Shown here in pieces: positions 25,901 to 35,306 of a DNA stretch of 64,000 nt. A model generated the notes under the pieces. It had not been told where the DNA came from. It did no database searches and saw only the letters and a list, made by a program, of their open reading frames with translations. The translations under genes were made by a program, and so were the position numbers. Positions within the stretch are counted from its first letter, which is position 1. Each line of letters starts with the position of its first letter. The DNA is from Micavibrio aeruginosavorus_D (GTDB lineage Bacteria; Pseudomonadota; Alphaproteobacteria; Micavibrionales; Micavibrionaceae). The stretch lies in NCBI RefSeq assembly GCF_051245535.1, contig NZ_CP195303.1:434001-498000 (forward strand), given 5' to 3'.

Positions 25901-26869
25901 TTAGGCCCCGGTGTCTTGATACATCAGGGACAGATATTTTTCCCCGCGATCACACAGGAATGTCAGGACGGTTTTTATGGATGGGTCACGGCGTTTGATT
26001 TCACGTGCGGCCCAATAATTGGCACCGCTGCTGGGGCCGACGAACTGGCCCATTTCACGGGCCATTTTGTGGGCTTCGTCAATTGCGATGTGGCTGTCGA
26101 CGTTGATCACATCGGTGATTTCGTGACGATGGCGATCATAAATGGTGGGAACAAATCCATCGGAAATGCCCTCAATCTTGTGATCACCAACGATGCAGCA
26201 GCCGAGTGTCTGGCTCTCCGTCGGTTCCATCGCGAACACTTTGATGTCCGGGTTGTGCCATTGGCGCAAAGCCTGTGCCACGCCGATCAACGTGCCGCCC
26301 GTTCCCACGCCCTGAACGACGGCATCAATTTTGACGCCCGCCGGAATTTGCGCGATCACTTCGCGGCCCAGCCATTCGCGGTTTTCTTCGACGTTCCATT
26401 CATTGTCGAATTGCGCCGGGCAATAGAAACCCGGCTGCTTGCCGATACGAATGGCTTCATCCCGCGCTTCGTTTACCTGAAAATGGCCGACCAGTTTGAT
26501 GTCTGCGCCGAAACCGCGCGAAATCTGCACGCGTTCGTTGCTGTATCCGTCGGGCATGACGACAATCATTTTGTAGCCCTTGGCGGCCGCAATCATGGAT
26601 AATGCGTTTCCGGTGTTGCCGCTGGTGGCTTCCACAATCGTGTCGCCGGGTTTCAGCAATCCTTCGGCCTCAGCCTTTTCAATCATGAACTTGGCCATGC
26701 GGGCTTTGATCGAACCGGACGGATTGAAATATTCGGCCTTGGCATAAATGCCATCGCCCAGATCCAGCAACGGCGTATTGCCGACGCAATCCAAAACGGA
26801 TTTCGCCGGACACGGAATGGTGAAATGGTCGGACATGGTTGGGTTACTTTTCGCTTGTGCCTGTTGCAT
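25901..26869 (-). CDS. PLP-dependent enzyme of the cysteine synthase family
   Basis: Fold-type II PLP enzyme. Schiff-base Lys in 'NPSGSIKAR' (most cysteine synthases read '..KDR'), substrate loop 'EATSGNTGNAL', phosphate cup 'GVGTGGT', and 'PSSGAN' near the C terminus. Cysteine synthase or a cystathionine beta-synthase-like activity is likely; the exact reaction is open. Two starts are possible: 26869, which follows GGAG at 7 bases but overlaps mutS by 26 bases, or 26836, 7 bases after the mutS stop but with a poor ribosome site. The first is given here (322 residues). Third gene of dut-mutS-PLP enzyme. Confidence 0.82.
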   Translation of the reverse strand: MQQAQAKSNPTMSDHFTIPCPAKSVLDCVGNTPLLDLGDGIYAKAEYFNPSGSIKARMAKFMIEKAEAEGLLKPGDTIVEATSGNTGNALSMIAAAKGYKMIVVMPDGYSNERVQISRGFGADIKLVGHFQVNEARDEAIRIGKQPGFYCPAQFDNEWNVEENREWLGREVIAQIPAGVKIDAVVQGVGTGGTLIGVAQALRQWHNPDIKVFAMEPTESQTLGCCIVGDHKIEGISDGFVPTIYDRHRHEITDVINVDSHIAIDEAHKMAREMGQFVGPSSGANYWAAREIKRRDPSIKTVLTFLCDRGEKYLSLMYQDTGA

Positions 26870-29600
26870 CATCAATCTCCGCCTTCAAACTGTACAGAAG
26901 GTCCAAAGCCTCCCGCGGGGTCAGGACGTCAGGATTGATGGCTTTCAGTCGTTCTTCAAGCACTGAATGTGCTGCGTTTGCGAAAGGCTGGGCCTTTTGC
27001 GGCAGGGCGGCACTGAACAACGGCAATTCGTCGGCCAGTTTGTGCAGATTGCCGGATTGTTCGCCGCTTTCCAGCTTGTCCAACACCGCTTGCGCCCGGG
27101 CAATCACCGCCGGGGGCAGGCCCGCCAGACGGGCCACATGGATACCGTATGACCGGTCCGCCGCACCCGCGCCAACGGAATGCAGGAAGATAATGTCACT
27201 CTTCCATTCCTTGACCTGCATCGAATGACAGGACAGGGACGGCAAGCGTGATTGCAAGGATGTGAGTTCGTGATAGTGCGTGGCGAACAAAGAGCGGCAC
27301 TGGCTGACCTCATGCAAATGCTCAACGCACGCCCAGGCGATGGACAAGCCGTCAAACGTCGCCGTACCGCGCCCGATTTCATCGAGGATGACCAGCGATT
27401 TGTTCGTCGCCTGATTCAAAATGGCGGCGGTTTCAACCATTTCCACCATGAAGGTGGAGCGGCCACGCGCCAGATCATCTGACGCGCCCACACGGCTGAA
27501 TAACCGATCAACCAAACCGATATGCGCGGATTTCGCCGGAACGAACGATCCCATCTGCGCCATAATGGTGATCAGCGCGTTTTGACGCAGGAATGTCGAT
27601 TTACCCGCCATGTTCGGACCGGTCAGCAGCCACAGGCGTTGCGCATCCGACAAATCGCAATCATTGGGCACGAAATCCCCGCCACCATCACGGCGCAGGA
27701 CGGATTCCACAACCGGGTGCCGCCCGCCGGAGATAACGAAGGCGGTGGTGCCATCAATCATCGGGCGGGTGTAATTTTGTTCCAGCGCCAAATGCGCCAG
27801 CGCCGTCGTCACATCAATGGCGGCCAGTGCGCGGGCCATGGTGCCAATGGTCTGCGACGTGGCGGCCACGTCATCCACCATCTGGCGGAACAATTCCAGT
27901 TCGATGCCGAGGGCTTTGTCGGCGGCGGAGGAAATGTCCCGTTCCAGTTCGGCCAGTTCCGGCGTGGTAAACCGCACGGCATTTGCCATGGTCTGGCGGT
28001 GGATATACGGGTTGGCTTCGCTGTTCTGCTCCCCCTTGTGGATCAGCATGGGGTCGGCGCGTTTCGCGGGCACTTCGATAAAATAGCCCAGCACGTTGTT
28101 ATAGGTGATTTTCAGCGCATCAATGCCTGTATGCGCCTGATATTTCGCCTGCAACTGCGCCATGACCTTCTTGGCGTCATCGCGCATGGTGCGCAGATGG
28201 TCCAGCTTGTCGCTGTATCCCGCGCGGATAAATCCGCCATCTCGCTCCAACGCGGGCAGGTCATCTTTCAACGCCGCGCTCAAACGGTCGAGCAAGGCTT
28301 GCGTCGCCGGGGCCGATTGCAAATCCGCCGTGATGGGGGACAGGGGCGCAATATTGGCGGCCAGCAAAACGCCGCGCATATCTTCGCCCGCGCGCAACCC
28401 GTCGCGGATCATGCCCAGATCGCGCGGCCCGCCACGCCCGACGGTCAGGCGGGACAGTGCCCGTTCCATATCCGGCGTTGATTTCAACCGGGCGCGGATA
28501 TCGTTGCGCAAATGTGTTGCGGAAACCAGCGCATCCACCTGATCCAGACGTTGGGCAACGCCCGCCACATCGCGTAACGGTGCGGACAGGCGCGCCTGTA
28601 GTGCACGCGCGCCGGGCCCGGTGATGGTGCGGTCGATAGTGGCCAGCAATGATCCCTTGCGGTCGCCGTTCATCGTGCGGGTGATTTCCAGCGAACGGCG
28701 CGTGGCGGCATCAATTTCCATCACCGCGCCGGACGCCAATTGCCGGGGCGGGTTCAAATGGGGGATTTTGCCCTTCTGCGTGCGGTCGATGTAATCAATC
28801 AATGCACCCGCCGCGGCAATTTCCGCGCGGGAAAAGGCGCCAAAGGATTCCAGCGTGCCGACGCCAAACATGGATTCCATGCGGCGCTGCGCGTTCTGGC
28901 TGTCGAACAGGCTGGCGGATTGGATGGTCAGGGCCGGGCGCACCCCGGCGAAGGTTTCGAACAATGCTTCTTTCTGGGTCAGCTTGTCGCTGGTCAGGAT
29001 TTCGCTGGCCCCCACGCGTTCAAACGCGGCGGCGATGTCGGCTTCGGCCACGGGCTGGACCCAGAAATCCCCGGTGGAAATTTCCAGCCACGCAAACCCG
29101 TATTGTCCGCCAGCCTCGGCCAGTGCGGACAGGTAATTGCTTTCCCGGGAATCCAGCAAATGGTCCTCGGTAATGGTTCCTTGTGTGACCACGCGGATGA
29201 CGTCGCGGTTGACCAGCGCCTTGGACCCGGCGCGGCGCTTGGCTTCTTCCGGAGTTTCGGTCTGCTCACAAATCGCAACCTTGTACCCGGCGCGGATCAG
29301 GCGGGCCATGTAGGCTTCGTATGAATGGTACGGCACCCCGCACATGGGGATTTCCGCGCCATTGGTTTTGCCGCGCTTGGTCAGGGTGATGTCCAGCGTT
29401 TCCGATGCCTTGATCGCATCGTCAAAGAACATTTCGTAAAAATCGCCCATCCGGTAAAACAGCAGACAATCCGGGTATTGCGCCTTTAGCCCCAGATACT
29501 GGGTCATCATTGGTGTGTGGCCTTCGGCCACGGGCGTGTGCCCTTCGGCCGAGAAGGTGTCGGTCGTTTGATCGTCTGTCTTTTGGGCGGCGTTTTGCAT
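26844..29600 (-). CDS. mutS: DNA mismatch repair protein MutS
   Basis: 918 residues. The N-terminal mismatch-recognition domain has 'DCLLFYRMGDFYEMF', with the Phe-x-Glu that reads the mismatch. Connector, lever and clamp regions follow, then the ATPase with 'TGPNMAGKSTFLRQ', 'DEIGRGTATFDG' and 'ATHYHEL'. A 30-residue N-terminal extension precedes the family match and contains a tandem heptad duplication, AEGHTPV then AEGHTPM. Located 4 bases after the dut stop. Confidence 0.96.
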   Translation of the reverse strand: MQNAAQKTDDQTTDTFSAEGHTPVAEGHTPMMTQYLGLKAQYPDCLLFYRMGDFYEMFFDDAIKASETLDITLTKRGKTNGAEIPMCGVPYHSYEAYMARLIRAGYKVAICEQTETPEEAKRRAGSKALVNRDVIRVVTQGTITEDHLLDSRESNYLSALAEAGGQYGFAWLEISTGDFWVQPVAEADIAAAFERVGASEILTSDKLTQKEALFETFAGVRPALTIQSASLFDSQNAQRRMESMFGVGTLESFGAFSRAEIAAAGALIDYIDRTQKGKIPHLNPPRQLASGAVMEIDAATRRSLEITRTMNGDRKGSLLATIDRTITGPGARALQARLSAPLRDVAGVAQRLDQVDALVSATHLRNDIRARLKSTPDMERALSRLTVGRGGPRDLGMIRDGLRAGEDMRGVLLAANIAPLSPITADLQSAPATQALLDRLSAALKDDLPALERDGGFIRAGYSDKLDHLRTMRDDAKKVMAQLQAKYQAHTGIDALKITYNNVLGYFIEVPAKRADPMLIHKGEQNSEANPYIHRQTMANAVRFTTPELAELERDISSAADKALGIELELFRQMVDDVAATSQTIGTMARALAAIDVTTALAHLALEQNYTRPMIDGTTAFVISGGRHPVVESVLRRDGGGDFVPNDCDLSDAQRLWLLTGPNMAGKSTFLRQNALITIMAQMGSFVPAKSAHIGLVDRLFSRVGASDDLARGRSTFMVEMVETAAILNQATNKSLVILDEIGRGTATFDGLSIAWACVEHLHEVSQCRSLFATHYHELTSLQSRLPSLSCHSMQVKEWKSDIIFLHSVGAGAADRSYGIHVARLAGLPPAVIARAQAVLDKLESGEQSGNLHKLADELPLFSAALPQKAQPFANAAHSVLEERLKAINPDVLTPREALDLLYSLKAEIDDATGTSEK
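29511..29549 (-). repeat. Tandem duplication in the MutS N-terminal extension
   Basis: Two adjacent copies of about 21 bases encode the 6-residue core AEGHTP twice (residues 18-30). The high DNA identity suggests a recent slippage duplication. Confidence 0.7.
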
Positions 29601-29604
29601 GGGT

Positions 29605-30102
29605 CTATTTCGTTCCAGTTGATCCGAACCCGCCCGCGCCGCGGGTGGTTTCGTCCAGGCTGGCCACTTCCGCCCATGTCACGGTGGCGTGACGGGCGAT
29701 GACCATCTGGGCGATGCGCATGCCGCGTTCGATCACGAACGGGGTCTGGCTATGGTTAATCAGGATGGCTTTAATCTCGCCGCGATAGTCGGCATCAATG
29801 GTGCCCGGGCTGTTCAAAACGGTGACGCCGTTTTTGGCGGCCAGTCCGGAGCGGGGGCGCACCTGCGCCTCGAACCCGGCGGGCAGGGCGATGGCCAGTC
29901 CGGTGGCAACCATGGCGGTCTGGCCCGGGGCCAGAGTCAGCGGCGCATCAATCGCGGCACACAGATCCATGCCCGCGGATTGTTCGGTGGCGTAAGACGG
30001 CAAAGGCAGGTCCGCCGCATGGGGCAGGCGGGTGATGGATACGCCGACGCGATCCAGTTGGTTGCCAATGGTGTCTGCGCGCAATTCTGCCTGTGCGGTC
30101 AT
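29605..30102 (-). CDS. dut: Deoxyuridine 5'-triphosphate nucleotidohydrolase
   Basis: Trimeric dUTPase that converts dUTP to dUMP and keeps uracil out of DNA. 165 residues with all five motifs in order: 'AGMDLCAAI', 'RPRSGLAAKNG', 'GTIDADYRGEI' (catalytic Asp), 'RIAQMVI' and the C-terminal 'RGAGGFGSTG' lid. First gene of an operon with mutS and the PLP enzyme. Confidence 0.96.
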   Translation of the reverse strand: MTAQAELRADTIGNQLDRVGVSITRLPHAADLPLPSYATEQSAGMDLCAAIDAPLTLAPGQTAMVATGLAIALPAGFEAQVRPRSGLAAKNGVTVLNSPGTIDADYRGEIKAILINHSQTPFVIERGMRIAQMVIARHATVTWAEVASLDETTRGAGGFGSTGTK

Positions 30103-30222
30103 GGTCTTAAATCCTGATCTTCATCATGTGGGTTGATGTGGATTTTATAGCAGAAAAGGGCAAAAAACCCGACCCGCGCGACAGGGTTTTGCCGGAGTCA
30201 TGCACAGCTTTTCCCTCCCCCT

Positions 30223-30306
30223 GTCATCCCCGCGAAAGCGGGGATCCAGAGCCATTGAGGGGGAGCCTATCCCGGTCTTCTGGATTCCCGCTTTCGCGGG
30301 AATGAC
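30223..30306. repeat. REP-like inverted repeat, copy 1
   Basis: Two 28-base arms, starting GTCATCCCCGCGAAAGC and ending GCTTTCGCGGGAATGAC, are complementary except for two transitions. Each arm contains its own small hairpin (CCCCGC-GAAA-GCGGGG). Same family as the elements at 43519, 50274 and 57212. Confidence 0.85.
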
Positions 30307-30381
30307 AACAAAGGGTGGGTGGGTTGAATATTCATTCTGTATCAATGTCTTGCGCGACTGCGCTGTGGTGGCGGCTAAAAC

Positions 30382-30413
30382 AATAAACCCCGCCATTTCT
30401 GACGGGGTTTATT
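30382..30413 (-). terminator. Intrinsic terminator after the Ala-rich protein gene
   Basis: Stem AATAAACCCCG / CGGGGTTTATT with a 10-base loop. Confidence 0.85.
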
Positions 30414-30460
30414 TGAATTCGAGCTTCAACAATCAATCACATCATATTGATGCAAAAGGA

Positions 30461-30952
30461 TTAGTGAGCGTGACCTTCCGTCACTGCTTCTTTCGCGGCA
30501 TCCGTTGCTTCTTCTTTTACAGCTTCGGTGGCTTCGGTTGCAGCTTTGTCGGCTTCAGCAGCAGCTTTCGCAGCTTCGTCAGCGGCGGCTTCAGCTTTGT
30601 CAGCAGCGTCCGTCGCAACGTCGGCAGCTTCTTCGGTTTTCGCAGCAGCGTCGGTGGCTACAGCGGCAGCCCCTTCGGTCTGAGCAGCGGCTTCGGTTGC
30701 AACGTCAGCAGCAACAGCGGCATCAGCAGCCGTGGACGCAGCAGCGTCCGCAGCGGTTTCAGCAACAGCAGCTTCAGCAGCAGCCTCAACAGCGTGGTCA
30801 ACAGCAGCCGCAGCGGCGTCTTCACCAGCAGCCGGTTCGATCGCAACAACGCCGGAAGCGTCGCCCATGTAGTTGTTGTAAACGAATTGAATGCCGAACA
30901 GGCCAGCAACCAGAACAACAACAGCAGGCAGAATGTTTTTAATGATTTTCAT
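30461..30952 (-). CDS. Membrane-anchored Ala/Glu/Asp-rich helical protein
   Basis: 163 residues from the ATG at 30952 (GAGGAG upstream). Residues 5-27 form one membrane anchor (NILPAVVVLVAGLFGIQFVY). The rest is nearly all Ala, Glu, Asp, Lys, Thr and Val with no Cys and almost no Pro, in loose repeats such as ATDAAAKTEEAAD, ending HAH. This predicts a long, acidic amphipathic helix or coiled coil in the periplasm. No family is assigned because composition alone dominates any similarity. Confidence 0.72.
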   Translation of the reverse strand: MKIIKNILPAVVVLVAGLFGIQFVYNNYMGDASGVVAIEPAAGEDAAAAAVDHAVEAAAEAAVAETAADAAASTAADAAVAADVATEAAAQTEGAAAVATDAAAKTEEAADVATDAADKAEAAADEAAKAAAEADKAATEATEAVKEEATDAAKEAVTEGHAH

Positions 30953-31139
30953 TGGGTGACTCCTCACAAGGAACGTTTTGTTGTGTTTTAAATTTCAGGA
31001 CAGGGCGCTACCGCCATATCCATAATTTCGGTAACCCGCAGAAAATACTGCAAATTGAGTGGAAAATGCAATATTTATGAACGGGTTATCCCCGGATCCG
31101 ACGCGGCAAAATGCAAAAATGGCGGAAGACCGCCGTTTT

Positions 31140-31919
31140 TTAGTATTTCCAGCCCTCATGAATGGCGGCAATGCCAAAGCTGAGGTTGGTATGGCGGGCG
31201 CGGTCAAACCCGGCGGCGCGCATCCGGGCCTCTAACTCCCGTTGCGGCGGGAATTTGCGGATGGATTCGACCAGATATTGGTAACTGTCCCGGTCCTTGG
31301 CCACGATTTCCCCGATTTTGGGAATGACGCTGTAGGAATAAGCGTCATACATCCGGCGCAACATCGGCTCGGTCACGCGGCTGAATTCCATGCAGTAAAA
31401 CCGCCCACCGGGTTTCAAAACGCGGTACGCATCGGCCAGAGCGCGGTCAATATGCGTCACGTTGCGCAGGCCAAAGGCGATCGTATAGACATCGACGCTT
31501 TCATCGGGCAAGGGCAGGCATTCGGCGTTGCCCGTGACCCAATCAAAATCATCCATCCATCCGCGATTGATGGCGCGGTCGCGACCGACGCGCAGCATTT
31601 CCGGGTTAATATCGCAAACGGTGATGGCGGTATCCGGTCCGGCCTTGGCGCGAATGCGGAACGCGATATCGCCCGTGCCGCCCGCAACATCCAGAAACAC
31701 CTGATCGGACCGGGGGCGGATCATGCGGACCAGACGGTCTTTCCACAAACGGTGAACGCCCGCCGACATAAAATCATTCATCACGTCGTAACTGTCCGCC
31801 ACCGATGCAAAAACATCATGGACCAGCCCGGTTTTTTCCTCCGGGCTGACATGGCGTTCGCCGAACCATTCGCGTTCCGGGTTTTTCTCGTTCTGCGGTT
31901 TTGGTTTGGCTTTGGTCAT
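31140..31919 (-). CDS. ubiE: Ubiquinone/menaquinone C-methyltransferase UbiE
   Basis: SAM-dependent C-methyltransferase of quinone biosynthesis, 259 residues. Signature 'VHDVFASVADSYDVMNDFMS' near the N terminus, SAM motif 'LDVAGGTGDIAFR', and 'FGLRNVTHIDRAL' plus 'FYCMEFSRV' further on; ends 'GIAAIHEGWKY' as in the family. It lies 6 bases after an unknown 179-residue gene. UbiK, another ubiquinone factor, is encoded at 44977. Confidence 0.95.
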   Translation of the reverse strand: MTKAKPKPQNEKNPEREWFGERHVSPEEKTGLVHDVFASVADSYDVMNDFMSAGVHRLWKDRLVRMIRPRSDQVFLDVAGGTGDIAFRIRAKAGPDTAITVCDINPEMLRVGRDRAINRGWMDDFDWVTGNAECLPLPDESVDVYTIAFGLRNVTHIDRALADAYRVLKPGGRFYCMEFSRVTEPMLRRMYDAYSYSVIPKIGEIVAKDRDSYQYLVESIRKFPPQRELEARMRAAGFDRARHTNLSFGIAAIHEGWKY

Positions 31920-31925
31920 TCCGGG

Positions 31926-32465
31926 TTACTTTACAATTTTCAGATGGTTGGGCCGTGCGACTTTGACCTCGTCCGGCATATACTGGAACAAGTTGTGCCA
32001 GTGCGTGCCAGCTTTTTCCAGCAATTTGATAAAATCCGTTGCCGTTGGGCCGGTGTAGCAAGAGTGCGGGTTGGCCCAGTCTTCGCGGTTGAAGTTAAAG
32101 TCAAAGCAGAGTTCAGACGTTTTATACGATTCAAAAAACCGCATACGAAGCATATGCACGGCAAAATGCAGTCTGGTTTTCGGCTCATACGTAATGCCAT
32201 CCACCCGGAATGTGATGGGGGACGGCAGGACGGATTGGTCCGTGAGTTGCATTTCCTTGCGCTGGAACATCGGCTCACGCGTGTTCAGCAGATAGCGCAT
32301 ATAAGATGCGGCTTGCTCCGGCGTGCGGGGCGAAATTTTAATTTCAGCATGTGTTTCCGTGTCGATGGTCAGGGACGCGGTGCTGGTGTTCAGGGTGCGG
32401 TTCTGTGCCACGTGTTGGAACAGCGCGCGCAAATGGTTGTCCGGTGTCGTAAAGCCATCAATCAT
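31926..32465 (-). CDS. Hypothetical protein, 179 residues, cotranscribed with ubiE
   Basis: Not recognised. Soluble alpha/beta sequence without a signal peptide. Notable segments are 'TETHAEIKISPRTPEQAASYMRYLL', 'FRVDGITYEPKTRLHFAVHML' and 'CFDFNFNREDWANPHSCYTG'. AGCAGGAAA lies about 8 bases before the ATG. The 6-base gap to ubiE suggests a shared transcript, which is only weak evidence for a quinone link. Confidence 0.62.
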   Translation of the reverse strand: MIDGFTTPDNHLRALFQHVAQNRTLNTSTASLTIDTETHAEIKISPRTPEQAASYMRYLLNTREPMFQRKEMQLTDQSVLPSPITFRVDGITYEPKTRLHFAVHMLRMRFFESYKTSELCFDFNFNREDWANPHSCYTGPTATDFIKLLEKAGTHWHNLFQYMPDEVKVARPNHLKIVK

Positions 32466-32622
32466 GGCGGTTGTTTCCTGCTCAAGTTCTTATAATTTAT
32501 GCAAAATCTCTAACCTCCGGCTTTCCCAAAGGCAAGGGGTATATCTATATAACGGTGTGCAGGCGCGTAAAGCCTTTGTTTTTCCCTTTCTTTTCCTTAA
32601 AACCCGCGCCATTCTGCGGCCC

Positions 32623-34218
32623 ATGAAACTGATTAAGGCCATGGCGACGGTTGGGGGGCTGACGGGATTATCCCGTCTGGTCGGGTTTGTACGCGACCTG
32701 ATGACGGCGTTCTTCCTCGGGGCCGGGCCGCTGGCTGATGCGTTTTTTGTGGCCCTGAAACTGCCAAACTTCTTCCGCCATGTGACGGCGGAGGGGGCAT
32801 TCAGTGTCTCTTTCGTCCCGCTTTATTCCGAGGCGCTGGAAAAAGATGGCGAAGACGCCGCCAACCGTTTCGCGGGTCAGGCCTTTTCCTTCATGCTGGC
32901 GGCGCTGTCGGTTTTCACTGTTTTGATCATGGCGGCGATGCCGTGGGTCATTTATCTGATCGCCCCCGGGTTCACGGCTGGGTCGGAACAATATGATCTG
33001 GCGGTTGAACTCTCCCGCATTACGTTCCCGTATCTGTTGCTGATGTCTTTGGCGGCTTTGGTTGGCGGTATGCTGAACGCGCACCATAAATTCGGTCCGT
33101 TTGCCGCCGCATCCATCTTCTTCAATTTGTGCCAGATCGTGGCGATGCTGCTGGCCGATCGGTTTTTCCAGACCGTTGGTCATGCCTTGTCATGGGGTGT
33201 TTGCATATCGGGTGTCGTTCAACTGGTGTGGATGTGGTATTTCCTGCGCCGGAATAAGATCCGCCTGCATATCCAGCGCCCGCGCATGACGCCAGAATTG
33301 AAACAGCTTTTCCGTCTGATGGGCCCGGGGGTTCTGGGGGCGGGGATTGTGCATATCAATCTGTTCGCGGACATTATCATCGCGTCGTTTCTGGCCACGG
33401 GGGCGATTTCGGCATTGTATTATGCCGATCGATTGTTCCAGTTGCCGCTGGGCATTGTCGGGATTGCCGTGGGCACGGCGTTGTTGCCGATGTTGACCCG
33501 GGCGCTGACCGCGAACAATACGACCGAAGCCAAAGACTTGTTCAATCGGTCTTTGGAATATTGCCTGTTCTTTACCTTGCCGGCGGCGGTGGCGTTGATC
33601 GTTATTACGGATGACATTATCCGCGTCCTGTTCGAACGCGGAGCGTTCGGGCCGGAGGACACCGCCCGGACCGCCCCGGCGCTGGCGTGCCTGTCCATCG
33701 GGTTGCCGGCTTATGTCGTTGTGAAAATCCTGTCCTCGGCCTATTGGTCACGCAAGGACACCAAAACCCCGGTGAAAATCGCCGCGTCGATGGCGATTGT
33801 GAATATTGTGGTCGCCCTGATCCTGACCCAGTTTCTGGATGTGGCGGGCATTGCGCTGGCCACGGGGCTGGCCGGGTGGGTGCAATGTTATTTCCTGTGG
33901 CGGATGCAGCGGGATAATGTGGCCACGCAATTTGATGATCGTCTGAAACGAGCCGTGCCGCGTATTGCGCTGGCCGCCGGGTTGATGGGCGTTGCGCTGG
34001 CGGGCATGGCCTATGGCCTGAAGCCATGGCTGCATGACGGCACGATCCATCAGATCTGGGCGCTGGGGGTTCTGGTGTGCGGGGGCGGGATTGTGTATTT
34101 TGTGGCCGCGCATTTTACCGGCGTATTCCGCCTTTCCGACATGATGAAATATTTCCGTCGCCGTAACGGGAAGAAGAAGCAAATAGACGAAATGGCAATT
34201 GAGGACACGGACCAATGA
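32623..34218 (+). CDS. murJ: Lipid II flippase MurJ
   Basis: Integral membrane MOP-superfamily protein that moves lipid II across the inner membrane for peptidoglycan synthesis. 531 residues and about 14 hydrophobic segments. 'LADAFFVALKLPNFFRHVTAEGAFSVSFVP' is the MurJ hallmark with its conserved Arg and Glu, and 'YYADRLFQLPLGI' is the second signature. The ATG at 32623 is chosen because the family match begins at once; the open frame extends to 32323 over the promoter region. Overlaps trpS by 4 bases (ATGA). Confidence 0.95.
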   Translation: MKLIKAMATVGGLTGLSRLVGFVRDLMTAFFLGAGPLADAFFVALKLPNFFRHVTAEGAFSVSFVPLYSEALEKDGEDAANRFAGQAFSFMLAALSVFTVLIMAAMPWVIYLIAPGFTAGSEQYDLAVELSRITFPYLLLMSLAALVGGMLNAHHKFGPFAAASIFFNLCQIVAMLLADRFFQTVGHALSWGVCISGVVQLVWMWYFLRRNKIRLHIQRPRMTPELKQLFRLMGPGVLGAGIVHINLFADIIIASFLATGAISALYYADRLFQLPLGIVGIAVGTALLPMLTRALTANNTTEAKDLFNRSLEYCLFFTLPAAVALIVITDDIIRVLFERGAFGPEDTARTAPALACLSIGLPAYVVVKILSSAYWSRKDTKTPVKIAASMAIVNIVVALILTQFLDVAGIALATGLAGWVQCYFLWRMQRDNVATQFDDRLKRAVPRIALAAGLMGVALAGMAYGLKPWLHDGTIHQIWALGVLVCGGGIVYFVAAHFTGVFRLSDMMKYFRRRNGKKKQIDEMAIEDTDQ

Positions 34219-35222
34219 CGAACAAGCGTATCTTTTCCGGCATGCAGCCGACCAACCGTTTGCACCTTGGAAACTATCTCGGGGCGTTGCGCAATTGGGT
34301 GAAGTTGCAGGATGACGGATACGAAAATATTTTCTGTGTCGTCGATCTGCACGCCATTACCATGCCGTATGAGGTCGATCGTCTGGCCCCGGCCACGCGG
34401 GAAATTGCCGCGGCCTATATCGCCGCCGGGATTGATCCGGATAAATGCATTATCTATCCGCAATCGGCCGTGGCGGCGCATTCGCAATTGATGTGGTTGC
34501 TGTCCACCATGACCCAGATGGGCAAGCTGGAACGCATGACCCAGTTCAAGGATAAGGCGGGCAAGAATGCCGAACGCGCGGGTCTGGGCCTGTTCGCCTA
34601 TCCGGTTTTGATGGCCGCGGATATTCTGGCGTACAAAGCGACCCACGTTCCGGTGGGTGAGGATCAGAAGCAGCATTTGGAACTGGCGCGCGATGTGGCG
34701 GCGACATTCAACACACGCTACGGCGTTGAATTTTTCCCGCAACCTGAACCGATGATCTTGGGCGAAGCCACGCGCATCATGTCGTTCCGTGATGGGACGA
34801 AGAAGATGAGCAAGTCGGATGAATCCGATTATTCGCGCATCAACCTGACCGATGATGCCGATGCGATTGCGACGAAAGTGAAGAAGGCGAAGACCGACCC
34901 AGAACCGTTGCCGGAAACGGTCGATGGCTTAAAGGGGCGGGCCGAAGCCGATAACCTTGTCACTATATATGCCGCGCTGGCCGATACGACCAAGGCGGCG
35001 GTGTTGGCCGAATTTGGCGGGAAACAATTCTCGGCGTTCAAGCCGGCTCTGTCCGATCTGGCCGTGGCCAAGCTGACCCCCATCACCAGCCGGATGAACG
35101 ATTTGCTGGCCCATCCGGACGAAATTGACCGGATTTTGAAACGCGGTGCGGATAAAGCGAACACAATCGCAACCCCGATTTTAAAAGAAACCGCAGAAAT
35201 CATGGGGTTCTGGCGTGCATAA
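34215..35222 (+). CDS. trpS: Tryptophanyl-tRNA synthetase
   Basis: Class I synthetase, 335 residues. 'SGMQPTNRLHLGNYLGAL' holds the HIGH-type motif and 'KKMSKSD' the KMSKS loop; 'GEDQKQHLELARD' is typical of bacterial TrpRS. Translationally coupled to murJ through ATGA. Confidence 0.97.
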   Translation: MTNKRIFSGMQPTNRLHLGNYLGALRNWVKLQDDGYENIFCVVDLHAITMPYEVDRLAPATREIAAAYIAAGIDPDKCIIYPQSAVAAHSQLMWLLSTMTQMGKLERMTQFKDKAGKNAERAGLGLFAYPVLMAADILAYKATHVPVGEDQKQHLELARDVAATFNTRYGVEFFPQPEPMILGEATRIMSFRDGTKKMSKSDESDYSRINLTDDADAIATKVKKAKTDPEPLPETVDGLKGRAEADNLVTIYAALADTTKAAVLAEFGGKQFSAFKPALSDLAVAKLTPITSRMNDLLAHPDEIDRILKRGADKANTIATPILKETAEIMGFWRA

Positions 35223-35306
35223 AACGGGCGGGCGCAAAAAGCTTGCTCTGTTTCCATAATTCATAATATAACCTTCGGGCTATTACTTTTCATGGGATGG
35301 ATCACG

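Larger units (their letters stand above)
30103..30460. other. Gene-free interval with a REP-like element and terminator
   Basis: 358 bases between dut and the Ala-rich protein gene. It holds the REP-like repeat at 30223-30306 and the terminator at 30382-30413. The dut promoter should lie in 30103-30222, but no clear box is seen. Open frames here are translations of the repeat. Confidence 0.7.

Noticed and set aside
30145..30396. 83-residue open frame with 'VIPAKAGIQ' and 'DPRFRGDD'
   Set aside because: These peptides are translations of the REP-like repeat and recur as spurious proteins in many genomes. The same applies to frames at 43290-43565 and 50267-50464.
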